Shown here: one piece after another, positions 38,491 through 47,757 of the stretch
Position numbering within the stretch: the stretch's first letter is position 1
Layout of the letters: every line of letters begins with the position of its first letter
From: Trichormus_B sp936914905
GTDB lineage: Bacteria; Cyanobacteriota; Cyanobacteriia; Cyanobacteriales; Nostocaceae
Length of the DNA: 64,000 nucleotides
NCBI RefSeq assembly: GCF_039871975.1
Contig: NZ_JBDPLL010000001.1
Direction: 5' to 3' (one strand)
The notes under the pieces: generated by a model
Database searches by the model: none
Told to the model about the DNA's origin: nothing
Seen by the model: only the letters and a program-made list of their open reading frames with translations
Position numbers and translations under genes: made by a program

Positions 38491-39152
38491 TTACTGTAAC
38501 TTAGCTGCTAATAAATCTGCCCGTTGGCGTTCCTGTTAAGCCCGTTGGCGTTCCTGTTCTGCTTGTTCACTACTCCAAGTAAATTTCCTTCCCTATGCCA
38601 CCACCGCACGCAGCCAGTTCATGGTTTGACACAATCTTTCACCTGGCCAAATTCCCAAAAATAATGAGAACTCAGGAATCCAAAAACGCCCATTAGTATA
38701 GGCTTGTTGTTTGGTGTATTCTCCATTTTGCAAACAGCGTACTTCTAAACTTCCTTTGTAGGGGTTATAGGTGACGTAAGTTAGAACTTTGAGTTATGTG
38801 TTCGTAAAAATACAACTTTCCATAAGGTGGCGTGGAACGCACTGATAACTCTCCACCTTCTGTATCAGAGAGAAATTCCATCACCACTGCTACTGGTTTA
38901 CCTTCTCGGTTGCGTGTATAACTGCAACGCACCACGTCAGTGGCTAGAGGATACATCTATAGCACATAAAACCAGTCTGGTGCTTTGACGATGATTTTTT
39001 ATTCATAGTGGCTACTAGCCCAAAATTCTAGCCAACCAGCATTTGTGGGAGAATGGGTCCTGCTGCGCCTAAAGCAGTAGAATAAAATCGGCTGGCAGTG
39101 CTTCCCAGGTGACAGTTGGTGTTTTTTGGATTGGGTAGGTTTGTAGAATCAT
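38491..39152 (-). pseudogene. Uma2-family (DUF820) endonuclease-like gene, broken
   Basis: From the ATG at 39152 (MILQTYPIQKTPTVTWEALP) the frame fails within 30 codons; a middle piece (38765-38956) reads VVMEFLSDTEGGELSVRSTP, the Uma2 core with ExxS/T-E context, then YGKLYFYEH. The end is a duplicated QERQRA coiled coil with a stop inside (38524-38570). Uma2 proteins have a PD-(D/E)xK nuclease-like fold, are very numerous in cyanobacteria and mostly uncharacterised. Confidence 0.75.
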
Positions 39153-39204
39153 ATGTTGTCTGAATAGACATTTACAGGATTTAATAATCGTCAGGAAGTA
39201 TTAT

Positions 39205-40035
39205 TTAATGCGCTATATCTTTTAATTTTTTAAATCCTGATTCTAATAATGTATGTCTCAGATAAAAGCCACCCCAAACAAATATAATAATCATCAAAGT
39301 ACCAATACCCAATAAATTAGGTAACCAAACAATTACTTCTATATGATTTAGTTTACCTGGTTTGAGTTTCCATATAAGTTGGTTACCATTTTTTTCTGGT
39401 TGAATACCATCTTCGGTTTGTTGAATATTCTTAACTCCCCAACGTGTCTGTAATTTAAATTCTAAATTAAGAATTGAACCTGTACCTGATAAAATGTTTC
39501 CTTTGCTAGTAAGTACAGAAAGGGAACGCAAATCTAAATCATAAATTAAGCGATTTCTTGATAACAGCACAAAATTGTTATCTTGTACAATTAGGCTGGA
39601 AGCAGTATTTGGTAAATCTGCATCATTAGGTTTTTGAGAAGTGCGATTTTTGAAAAACTCGCTAAATTTTTCTTGTAATTCTCGACCGTTAGTGAAGGGA
39701 ATTTTGATAATCACTTCTTCCGGAAAAATACGCTTTGCTGAACCCTCTAATTTTCGGGCGCGATGTTCTAGACTATTTAACCAATCATCAAGAGAATCAC
39801 CACTAAAACTGGTTAAGTTTTCAGATAATTTAATATGTTGTACTAGTTCGCCCTTGTTGGTGTTATTAAAATTAATTCCTAAATCATATTGAACACAACC
39901 TGTTAGCATTAAAGATGCACAGACTAAGAAGACAATAAAAGGTTTTGGAGGATGTAATTTCTTGACTCTTGAGATTATAAAATCCCATGTTGTAATTTGT
40001 GATAGTGAAAATTTTTGTAAATTAGATTTTTTCAT
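39205..40035 (-). CDS. DUF3153 lipoprotein
   Basis: 276 residues with a long cytoplasmic lead, a hydrophobic segment and lipobox LMLTGC (Cys47), then an extracytoplasmic domain (about 48-235, CVQYDLGINFNNTNKGELVQ) and a C-terminal membrane helix (LGIGTLMIIIFVWGGFYL). DUF3153 is a cyanobacterial family of unknown role. It follows the TPR gene at 40084 with a 48-bp gap, likely one transcript with it. Confidence 0.85.
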   Translation of the reverse strand: MKKSNLQKFSLSQITTWDFIISRVKKLHPPKPFIVFLVCASLMLTGCVQYDLGINFNNTNKGELVQHIKLSENLTSFSGDSLDDWLNSLEHRARKLEGSAKRIFPEEVIIKIPFTNGRELQEKFSEFFKNRTSQKPNDADLPNTASSLIVQDNNFVLLSRNRLIYDLDLRSLSVLTSKGNILSGTGSILNLEFKLQTRWGVKNIQQTEDGIQPEKNGNQLIWKLKPGKLNHIEVIVWLPNLLGIGTLMIIIFVWGGFYLRHTLLESGFKKLKDIAH

Positions 40036-40083
40036 ATAAATTCCTCTACATTATTTATCTATTCACTTTCACCTGTCACCTAT

Positions 40084-40605
40084 TCACACACTTAACCAAA
40101 CTAGATAGGAAATTGTTGAACTCACAAAAATCAAGGCTACCCAGATAAAACGATTATCTTTTGTGTTGACTTGACTAAGATCTACATATTCTGGTTCTAC
40201 AGGCTTCTGTTGTAGGTTAGATGTCTGGAGTTTAGTGGTAACAAGGATTTTTGATTTCTTGTCAGAAATAGCACTAAAATCGGGAATTTCTGTCATCCAC
40301 TCTTTTGGTCTTTTCAGTTTGGGTGCTTTTAAAATATAGACTAAGTGCTTTGCTTGTGACTTGGTTTCGTAGTGAGGATGACGGCAGAGTTTTTGACAAA
40401 GTGTGATCGCATCTTCAGAACGTCCAGCCGCTTCATAAGCATTTACTAGCCAAATATTGACTTCACCGACAAAGCCTGTATTATTTGCTAATAAGGCGCT
40501 AGCTTGTTCTAAATTTTCCACTGCTTCACGATATTGCCCATTTTCAAAAGCTACTTTTCCAACTTGGTAGCGAGATTTAGCAATTTCTAAACTTTCTGTA
40601 GTCAT
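40084..40605 (-). CDS. TPR protein with C-terminal membrane anchor
   Basis: 173 residues: two to three tetratricopeptide-like helical repeats (about 10-90, YQVGKVAFENGQYREAVENL and LVNAYEAAGRSEDAITLCQK), a basic linker and one C-terminal helix (WVALIFVSSTISYLVWLSV) that would anchor it in the membrane. It is probably co-transcribed with the DUF3153 lipoprotein downstream, so both may form a membrane-associated pair. Function not recognised. Confidence 0.8.
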   Translation of the reverse strand: MTTESLEIAKSRYQVGKVAFENGQYREAVENLEQASALLANNTGFVGEVNIWLVNAYEAAGRSEDAITLCQKLCRHPHYETKSQAKHLVYILKAPKLKRPKEWMTEIPDFSAISDKKSKILVTTKLQTSNLQQKPVEPEYVDLSQVNTKDNRFIWVALIFVSSTISYLVWLSV

Positions 40606-40707
40606 TAGTCATTGGTTATTAGTTATCAGTCATTTAGTCAATGGGAAAAGGCACAAGGCAAAAGGTTAATTTGTCGAGTCTCCAATCACCAATCCCCAAT
40701 CCCCAAA

Positions 40708-41598
40708 TCATTTAAATTGAGAACCGAGAATCATTGTTCCAATCCCTACGTCTGTAAAGATTTCTAAGAGTAGGGCGTGGGGAATCCGACCATCAATGAT
40801 ATGTGCGGCTTTGACTCCTTGGGCAAGCGATCGCACACAACAAGTTACTTTAGGAATCATACCTCCACTAACTACACCATCGTTAATCAATTGACGAGCT
40901 TCAGGAATATCTACTTTGGGAATTAAGGTAGATGGATCCTTGTAATCTGTTAAGATACCGCGTGTATCAGTAAGCAAAATTAACTTTTCCGCCCCCAAGG
41001 CCGCTGCTATTTCCCCAGCTACAGTATCAGCATTAATATTGTAAGCTTGTCCGCTATCGTCAGCAGCAACGCTAGAAACTACAGGAATATAGCCCTTACT
41101 AGAGAGAGTTTCTAAAATCTTGATATTTACATTACTAACTTCCCCAACATAGCCGATACCTTCATCACCTTGAGGACGGGCAGTAATTAAGTGTCCATCT
41201 TTACCACAAAGTCCTACAGCCATACCACCAGCTTGGTTAATTAGGGAGACGATTTCTTTATTGACTCTACCGACTAACACCATTTCTACCACATCCATTG
41301 TTGCTGCATCAGTGACGCGCAAACCGTTTTTAAACTGGGCTTCAATTCCTAGTTTACCTAACCAACTGTTAATTTCTGGACCACCGCCATGTACTAAAAT
41401 TGGTCGCAAGCCGACGCAGGATAAAAATACGATATCGCGGATAACTTTATCTTTCAGGGTGCTATCTTTCATGGCTGCACCTCCGTATTTGACCACAACG
41501 GTGCGACCTGCGAATTGTTGAATGTAAGGTAGTGCTTCGCTGAGTATTTCTACGCGATTAGCTTCAGCTTGCCTGATATACTCGGTATCGTTGATCAT
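40708..41598 (-). CDS. argB: acetylglutamate kinase
   Basis: 296 residues. It phosphorylates N-acetyl-L-glutamate in arginine synthesis and in cyanobacteria is switched by PII (GlnB). Blocks: VVKYGGAAM (phosphate binding), ILVHGGGPEINSWL, the N-acetylglutamate site FKNGLRVTD, and NINADTVAGEIAAALGAEKL. The C-terminal GGMIPKV block is intact. The C-terminus (GTMILGSQF) matches arginine-sensitive, PII-binding enzymes. The start ATG gives the standard MINDTEYIRQAEANRV. Confidence 0.96.
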   Translation of the reverse strand: MINDTEYIRQAEANRVEILSEALPYIQQFAGRTVVVKYGGAAMKDSTLKDKVIRDIVFLSCVGLRPILVHGGGPEINSWLGKLGIEAQFKNGLRVTDAATMDVVEMVLVGRVNKEIVSLINQAGGMAVGLCGKDGHLITARPQGDEGIGYVGEVSNVNIKILETLSSKGYIPVVSSVAADDSGQAYNINADTVAGEIAAALGAEKLILLTDTRGILTDYKDPSTLIPKVDIPEARQLINDGVVSGGMIPKVTCCVRSLAQGVKAAHIIDGRIPHALLLEIFTDVGIGTMILGSQFK

Positions 41599-41681
41599 TT
41601 TGAGAATCTGTCAATTTTGAAGACAAGGTTTTTACATGATCAAAACATGAAAGCAACTTCCTATTACAAAATTTCCTCAGA

Positions 41682-42227
41682 TCAATTTTGGTGTTGAGTT
41701 TTAAGAACGCTAGGAATTGCTTCTATGATACGTGTGGCAATTTCTTCTGGTGTTTGGTTATCAGTGATGGTAATGTGTAAGTCTGCTTCGGAGTAGAGCG
41801 GTTGACGTTGTTGGAGGAGTGAGTGCAATTTGCCTTCAGGGTCAGAATCTTGTAAAAGTGGTCTTGTATCATCCTCTCCTAACCGATTTAACAAAATTTG
41901 CACTGGTGCATCAAGCCACACTATTAGCCCGTGACGCAGATAGCCCCAATTTTCTTGTCGCAGGACAATACCCCCACCAGTAGCTATAGTCAATTTAGTA
42001 TAAGCACAAACTTGACCTAAAACATCACTTTCTAACTGTCGAAATGCTGCTTCACCCTCTTCGGTAAATATCTCATTGATAGATTTACTCGCAGCTTTAA
42101 CTATCACATCATCAGTATCTATAAAACCATAACCAAGTTGATGTGCTAATAAGCGCCCCACTGTTGTTTTACCAACACCCATCATCCCAATTAAATAAAG
42201 GTTGACTCCTTTTAATAAGTAATTCAC
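41682..42227 (-). CDS. aroK: shikimate kinase
   Basis: 181 residues from the GTG at 42227 (MNYLLKGVNLYLIGMM), which matches the usual cyanobacterial length; an in-frame TTG at 42251 is a poorer choice. It phosphorylates shikimate at O3 in aromatic amino-acid synthesis. Walker A is GMMGVGKTTVG, the shikimate site includes DTDDVI and FRQLE, and GGG (ATGGGIV) follows. The lid has RPLL. It lies 84 bp upstream of argB on the same strand. Confidence 0.93.
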   Translation of the reverse strand: MNYLLKGVNLYLIGMMGVGKTTVGRLLAHQLGYGFIDTDDVIVKAASKSINEIFTEEGEAAFRQLESDVLGQVCAYTKLTIATGGGIVLRQENWGYLRHGLIVWLDAPVQILLNRLGEDDTRPLLQDSDPEGKLHSLLQQRQPLYSEADLHITITDNQTPEEIATRIIEAIPSVLKTQHQN

Positions 42228-42604
42228 TAGTCTCTTGACTCCCGTTAACAATCCTTAATTTTATAAAGAAAATAGGCTGAAAACCCCGAAATAGAACCCT
42301 AAAAAGCCGAAAAGTTTTTAGAGTTACCCCTACACCATGTTTTCAGTCACCAGCTGTAGTTGTTCAGTTCCGCCACTAAAATGGGATCACTCATTAATAA
42401 ACTAGACCTGTCCATAAAAGCTAAACAGCTTACTGTAAAGGGATTGCAGGAGATTTAATTGAGATAAAGTAGCTATCGTTGCTGAACGTAAACATGAGGG
42501 TTTGGGGATGAAAATCTCAAAATTCCTGATAATTTTGAGAAACATAGCTTTCTAAAAAGGTAAATGTAAAATATGATACTATATTGTCCAGTAGTAGATT
42601 GAAA
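42228..42604. other. spacer without a supported gene
   Basis: 377 bases between aroK and the NB-ARC remnant. Short open pieces with no family resemblance are present. It presumably contains the aroK promoter. Confidence 0.4.
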
Positions 42605-42610
42605 ATCTTT

Positions 42611-43429
42611 TTACTTAAAGCGTTCAATTATATAATCTCTCCATACTTTACTAGGAGATAAACTATCTGTTTGTATATCAATAAATAATCGTCGCTGGAG
42701 TAATTCTAGAGCTTCTAAAATTAGTCTTTTTCCTAATCGTGGTGCTCGTCCGGGTATGATGTGACTTGTTAACGTTACCACAGAATTACACTCTGGATTA
42801 AGTACTAACCAATACATAATATATTTTCTAACTCAGACAAGCGATTAAGCTGCTGGTCTAGAATTCTGCGGATATTACCAAAAACCAAAGTACCCTGTTC
42901 TAGAAACTGATCAATACTACCAGCAAATAAATCTTGAATGGTGGTAGCAACTAACTTCAAAAATAACAGATTACCAGCATAGGAGTCAATCAATATATGA
43001 GATCCTATATGGTCTAATTCGTCTATTCCTTTAACCTGAAGGATACCCAAGCTTTCTGTTTTGCTTAAACTAGTCAATTTTAAAGAGTGAACAGGTAGTT
43101 TTTCTCCTTCTATCTCTGTAATAACTGGCGGTTTTTCCCGACCAGTTATTAACAAGCAGCTTTGATGTTGAGATTCTCCTATCCTTTTAATTAACTCACC
43201 GTAACCTTCATAACCAGGAATATATTGAATTTGTAAAAGTGGATCAGGCTTACTAGTAGCTACAGAATTGTCACCATTGCTAGATAAAATCGAGTCTACG
43301 TTATCTAACACCAACAGACAACGAACTTTGCGTAAAGCATGAATCAGTTGAGAAATTTTGGTATTTAGAGATGTGGTTTCGTCTATCTGTAAGTTTGGCT
43401 TTAATGTCTGCATTACTTCTAGCAATAAA
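42611..43429 (-). pseudogene. 3' fragment of an NB-ARC (STAND) NTPase gene
   Basis: The frame at 42805-43425 opens in mid-domain (LLEVMQTLKPNLQIDETTSL) and carries Walker B (RCLLVLDNVDSIL), YEGYGELIKRIGESQHQSCL and the sensor TGREKPP of NB-ARC domains. After a frameshift near 42815 it continues as MYWLVLNPECN...LEALELLQRRLFI and ends DYIIERFK, the winged-helix end of the module; there are no WD40 or TPR repeats beyond it. The 5' side, with Walker A, is missing and replaced by the end of an IS5-like element at 43430. The fragment at 353-989 supplies just the missing N-terminal part. Confidence 0.8.
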
Positions 43430-44213
43430 AGACCTGTCAGGAAAATTAACTTGGTGTCAAAAAAATGGTAGAAGGCAATTTTGACCGTCTACTAAAAGGA
43501 AAAATCCACTTAATTATATTCTTGAATATCCACATTATATTCTTGAATATCCACATCGTAGAAAACAAATACTGGGAATAACTAACCATCAGTTTCAAGA
43601 CTTGTTAGCCCAAGCGGAAATGCAGCATAAAAAACTTCAAGCTGAGATAATAAGTAAAAAGATACGTATAAATCAGAAAGGAGGAGGGGGGAAACCGAAA
43701 CTAGAGATAAAAGAACAGGTATGTCTATGCTTGTTCTCTTTGAGAAAAATGCCAACATTTGAGGTTTTAGGTTTGCATTTCGGTATCTCCAAGACGGAAG
43801 TAAAGGACACATTTAATTACTGGTTAGAGATATTAGGAAATGTTTTACCTGCTAATCTCCTTGAATAGGTAGAAAAACATGATAGCGATTATGCGATCAC
43901 GATAGAACTATTGACGAAGTTTTACTTAATAGTAAACAGCATGGAACAGCCACGAGCAAGGCCTTGAGATAATCAGGACCAAAAAAAGTATTTTTCAGGT
44001 AATGAAGAAGCAGCACACATTTTGTCAGCTTACCAGAAGGAAAAGATATTGTCGATGTAGAAGTAGGAGAAAAGGCCCAACCAGTGATATTAGCTTATTT
44101 CCAGAGCAACAAGAAAAGTTCCATAACAACCAAACGTTTGAAGGAGATAAACCATATCAAGGAGGAAAGAATATTAGCACACCTTATCAGAAACCACGTA
44201 AAGGAGAATTAAC
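43430..44213 (+). mobile_element. IS5-like insertion sequence, copy 3, 3' truncated
   Basis: The left end AGACCTGTCAGGAAAATTAA matches copies 1 and 2 in opposite orientation. The transposase opens at 43602 (MLAQAEMQHKKLQAEIISKK), keeps the HTH half to LPANLLE, stops at 43868, and degenerate catalytic DNA follows (about 43870-44213). The other terminal repeat is missing; the sequence changes at about 44213 into a muiA remnant. Confidence 0.8.
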
Positions 44214-44635
44214 CTCAAATTTCTCCGCGACAGAATCTCCGCACAGGGTTCTTCAGTGTTTTCCTTTAAACCAGCAATAAAACTAGATTGTAATGCCAAA
44301 GCATTTATTTGGGCTTACATATAGCGTTTTTCTACTTCTAGCTGCTGAATTTGTCTCGTCAACTGTGCTACTCGTTCCGCCACTGCTTAAGTAGTATAAA
44401 TGCGATCACTGCTTACTCCCTGCAACCGCACTCCTACCTTACCAGTATCGCTTACGCTCACAGAGACTATTTCCAGAGTTACAGGTAATGGTGTAATTAA
44501 TAACTTCTGTTTTTCTGCCGTTCAAGAGATTACAACTCGTCTTTTCACGAAAGCTTTGTCACCATACACTGTGACAGCAAAATCTTGCTTTGTACTGTTG
44601 TGCTCCAAGATGATAATTCCGGGTTAGTCATTACC
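44214..44635 (-). pseudogene. MuiA-like (mucoidy inhibitor, DUF4139 family) N-terminal remnant
   Basis: The minus strand reads AVTVYGDKAFVKRRVVIS, ITPLPVTLEIVSVSVSDTGK, VGVRLQGVSSDRIYTT and VAERVAQLTRQIQQLEVEKR, with stops between, and then LALQSSFIAGLKENTEEP up to the IS edge. This is the N-terminal part of MuiA-family proteins (an ADxAxVTR-type strand, then coiled coil). The C-terminal domain is absent. The family name is from memory of this pattern. Confidence 0.6.
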
Positions 44636-44794
44636 AATTTATCTCCCCATTTTTATCAGTTATTAGTTACCATTCATCAGATACCAGTTATTACTGACAC
44701 CTGTTACCTGTTACATTAATGTAATGGTGATGCTGGTGAATTGTCAATGATTTCCGATTTTATCATTAAGCTTTTTAAAATTCCAGTATAGAAT

Positions 44795-45739
44795 TTATTC
44801 TGGAAATTTAGGAACCGGAGTAGTTGGAAGAGCAATATCTTCTAGCTCCACAATCTTCTTTGCCGCCTCTAGCAGATACTGATAATAAGTGCGAGCGACA
44901 ATAGATAACTGCTTGCCTGCTGGGTGAGCTATGTACCAAGTCCGCTTAATGGGAAAATGCTGTAGATCTAAAATACTGAACTCCTGAGCATCTGTCAATA
45001 AAGTATGACGAGATAAAACCGAAATTCCCAGCCCTCCAGCTATTGCTTGTTTAATTGCTTCATTACTCCCTAATTCCAACTTCACCTTCACCTTGATGCC
45101 ATGTTCATCTAAAAGAGACTGGACAGCGCGGCGTGTACCTGAACCTGGTTCGCGCATAATAAACGGTTCATTTGCCAGCCGTTCAATGGGAATATTTTTT
45201 TCCTGTGCCAAAGGATGATTCACAGGTGCAAAAACCACCAAAGGATTTTCTAAAAATGCTTCAAAACTGACATCTACATGATCTGGAACCTGACTCATAA
45301 TATACAAGTCATCCATATTAGCAATCATTCGTTCCAAAATTCGTTCATGATTCGTAACTTGCAGCGAGATATCAATTCCCGGATAAAGTTGGCAAAACTG
45401 ACCCAACAAACGCGGAATAATATATTTTGCTGTGGTAATTACTGCCAATCGTAATTGACCTTGTTTCAGCCCTTTTAAATCTGCCACCGTCATTTCAAAC
45501 TTGGATATAGTATCAAAAATCTGGCGACAAGTGGCAAATAACTCCCGTCCCGCTTCCGTCAAAAATAACCGCTTCCCCACCTGCTCAAATAATGGCAACC
45601 CTACCGATTTTGTTAGCTGCTTGATTTGCATAGAAACAGTAGGTTGGGTGAGAAATAATTCTTCAGCAGCACGAGTAAAGCTACCATGCCGTGCAGCAGC
45701 CTCGAACACCTTCAACTGGTGCAGTGTCGCTTGGTTCAA
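44795..45739 (-). CDS. cmpR: LysR-type regulator, CmpR-like
   Basis: 314 residues: an N-terminal winged HTH (LHQLKVFEAAARHGSFTRAA) and an effector domain (about 92-300) with FIMREPGSGTRRAVQSLLDE and AIAGGLGISVLSRHTL. In cyanobacteria the CmpR/NdhR group senses carbon-status metabolites and controls inorganic-carbon uptake and CCM genes. Its place next to the carboxysome operon supports that, though the RbcR or NdhR name cannot be ruled out. The start is TTG at 45739, with GAGGAG about 7 bases upstream and exact family N-terminus MNQATLHQLKVFE. Confidence 0.8.
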   Translation of the reverse strand: MNQATLHQLKVFEAAARHGSFTRAAEELFLTQPTVSMQIKQLTKSVGLPLFEQVGKRLFLTEAGRELFATCRQIFDTISKFEMTVADLKGLKQGQLRLAVITTAKYIIPRLLGQFCQLYPGIDISLQVTNHERILERMIANMDDLYIMSQVPDHVDVSFEAFLENPLVVFAPVNHPLAQEKNIPIERLANEPFIMREPGSGTRRAVQSLLDEHGIKVKVKLELGSNEAIKQAIAGGLGISVLSRHTLLTDAQEFSILDLQHFPIKRTWYIAHPAGKQLSIVARTYYQYLLEAAKKIVELEDIALPTTPVPKFPE

Positions 45740-45996
45740 GGTGATTCTCCTCTAATAGCAATTCGTAAACATATATCGTAAACATATATTTAGTACCACT
45801 GCACACTAGCCCATTATCTAGTATCACACATACCAAGTTATAAGTCTAAGCATAGATAAATATCTATTTTCGCTATCAGAAGTGCGGTATTGGACTTATG
45901 GAATGAGATATTATCATCAAAACAACACAAAACATAAAATGCCTTCCAACCTAAGATGAATGTTGAATATCCAAATTATTGATTATTCACCATTCA

Positions 45997-46785
45997 TTAT
46001 TCATCCATCCAACGTTCTTCTTTAACTTTTACAGGTAATTTAGCTAAATCTGGTAACTCCACTGCCACTGCATCCACAATCTTATCCTTGATATTCAAGG
46101 GAATATTTAAGGGTTGACGTTCTTCCACCCAATAATTAGCTACTGGTAAGGTTTGTTCCAACTCATCCAAAGGTCGAGGAATCACCATGACTGCGTTCAA
46201 CTCCCCAATCCTTTCTGCTTCAAACATTCCCGCCTCGACTGCTACAGCGACGTTAGCAACAGAACCACGAATAATGGCCGTACATAAACCAGCCCCTATT
46301 TTTTCATAGGAAGCTAAATGTACATCTGCTGCTTTGAGCATGGCATCACAAGCACCAACCATAGCTGGAAAACCACGAGTTTCCACCAAACCAATAGCTT
46401 GATTACTCAGACGGCTGTAACTGCCATCTTCTATCATTTGACTCAAGCGATTGATAGGCAGAACTATATCTAAATTGGGATAAGGTCGGGGAATGACTAA
46501 GCTAGAAACCAATTGTCCAAACTGTTCCGCTGTTTGTACGCCAGCTTCTACAGCCAGACGCACATCAGCAATTCCACCCCGGACAATGGCTGTACAGTGA
46601 CCACTACCAATCTTTTCATAGCCTACTAACTGGACTCCAGCCGACTTTAACATCATGTCAGCGGTTCCAACTATAGCTGGAAAGCTGAGGGTCGATACTA
46701 AACCTAAGGCAGTATCCTTGAGATTGTCACGGCGACGTAATGCCTGGATGGTGCTAAGAGAGGGTTGATTGTATGTTTCCATCAT
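45997..46785 (-). CDS. ccmO: carboxysome shell protein CcmO (tandem BMC)
   Basis: 262 residues with two BMC domains: about 20-110 (ALGLVSTLSFPAIVGTADMM) and about 125-215 (AIGLVETRGFPAMVGACDAM), then a 45-residue tail. CcmO forms trimeric, pseudohexameric tiles of the beta-carboxysome shell. The ATG at 46785 (MMETYNQPSL) has GGTGA about 8 bases upstream; the in-frame extension to 46824 is not conserved. It is the last gene of the ccm cluster, 46 bp after ccmN. Confidence 0.93.
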   Translation of the reverse strand: MMETYNQPSLSTIQALRRRDNLKDTALGLVSTLSFPAIVGTADMMLKSAGVQLVGYEKIGSGHCTAIVRGGIADVRLAVEAGVQTAEQFGQLVSSLVIPRPYPNLDIVLPINRLSQMIEDGSYSRLSNQAIGLVETRGFPAMVGACDAMLKAADVHLASYEKIGAGLCTAIIRGSVANVAVAVEAGMFEAERIGELNAVMVIPRPLDELEQTLPVANYWVEERQPLNIPLNIKDKIVDAVAVELPDLAKLPVKVKEERWMDE

Positions 46786-46831
46786 GAATTCACCAGGATA
46801 CTTGCAAAGAAAGGCAACTAACAATTAACAC

Positions 46832-47599
46832 TTACTCTGACAATTCTTCAGAGTTTTCGTCGCTCAAGGATTGCCGATGGGGAAACAATGTAATCAACAG
46901 TCTGTTAATGCTTCCTTTTCCATATATCTGTGTCCCAAAAGTGTTATTGGGTTCAGTCTTAGCTAAACTGGGTTCGGATTCTTGAGAGTTAGTTTCTAGA
47001 GAACCTGGGAGAGTTGTTTCTGTTGGGATGGAGTCAGTAACCAGGGGCGTTTCTGCAACTGGAGGCGACTGGCTTTTAGGGGTGGGAGAAGGTGGAGATA
47101 GGGAAGTAGATTGTTGTTTAAAATCTATAAAGGCCGCAGCAGAGAATTGAGTAGTAGTAATTACTTTTTTCTCTGGTTGTTGCTCTGGGGGATTTGTAGA
47201 AGTGGTATTTGTGGAAGTTGGCTCTTCCTGTAAATTTTGATCAATCTGCCGACTGTTATCTCCCAAAACCGAACCTGATGGTATGACTTGTTCAGGTGCT
47301 ACGGAACAGTTAAATACTGTTGTAGCTGCACCGATACAAGCATTAGCACCGATTTTACCAGGGCCAACCATCAAAAACCCGGCTCCCAAGTTTGCTCCTG
47401 CTTCTACTTCTAGGATACCCTCATTGACTTGGAGAATTGACCCCATGCCAATACAGACCCCAGGACCAATAATAATTTTACTGTTGGCAGCTGCTTGGAG
47501 TATTACCCCTGGAGCAAGTACCACGCTCTTATGAATATTTACCTCGCCACTAATATACTTATCAAAATTGTCGCTGAGGCGAAGCAACGGCACAGACAT
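46832..47599 (-). CDS. ccmN: carboxysome assembly protein CcmN
   Basis: 255 residues. The N-terminal part is a left-handed beta helix of hexapeptide repeats (about 20-125, VVLAPGVILQAAANSKIIIG). A Ser/Thr/Pro-rich linker of about 95 residues follows, then an amphipathic encapsulation peptide (YGKGSINRLLITLFPHR, about 227-244). CcmN bridges the CcmM-Rubisco core to the CcmK shell. It lies between ccmM and ccmO on one strand; a GGGGACT repeat fills the ccmM-ccmN gap. Confidence 0.93.
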   Translation of the reverse strand: MSVPLLRLSDNFDKYISGEVNIHKSVVLAPGVILQAAANSKIIIGPGVCIGMGSILQVNEGILEVEAGANLGAGFLMVGPGKIGANACIGAATTVFNCSVAPEQVIPSGSVLGDNSRQIDQNLQEEPTSTNTTSTNPPEQQPEKKVITTTQFSAAAFIDFKQQSTSLSPPSPTPKSQSPPVAETPLVTDSIPTETTLPGSLETNSQESEPSLAKTEPNNTFGTQIYGKGSINRLLITLFPHRQSLSDENSEELSE

Positions 47600-47649
47600 G
47601 GAATTTATTACCTCGGAAGCCGGAAGAATGAGTATTGAAAATTAATTTG

Positions 47650-47757
47650 AGATGGGGACTGGGGACTGGGGACTGGGGATTGGGGATTGGGAATTCTTCT
47701 CTTTTTTCCCTTATTCCTGAATTTTTGTCACCTGTCACCTGTCACCTGTCACCTAAA
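47650..47757. repeat. short tandem repeats between ccmM and ccmN
   Basis: GGGGACT-type heptamers (about 47653-47690) and CACCTGT heptamers (47729-47755) lie in the 158-bp spacer within the ccm operon. These are STRR units as in other spacers of the window. Confidence 0.85.
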
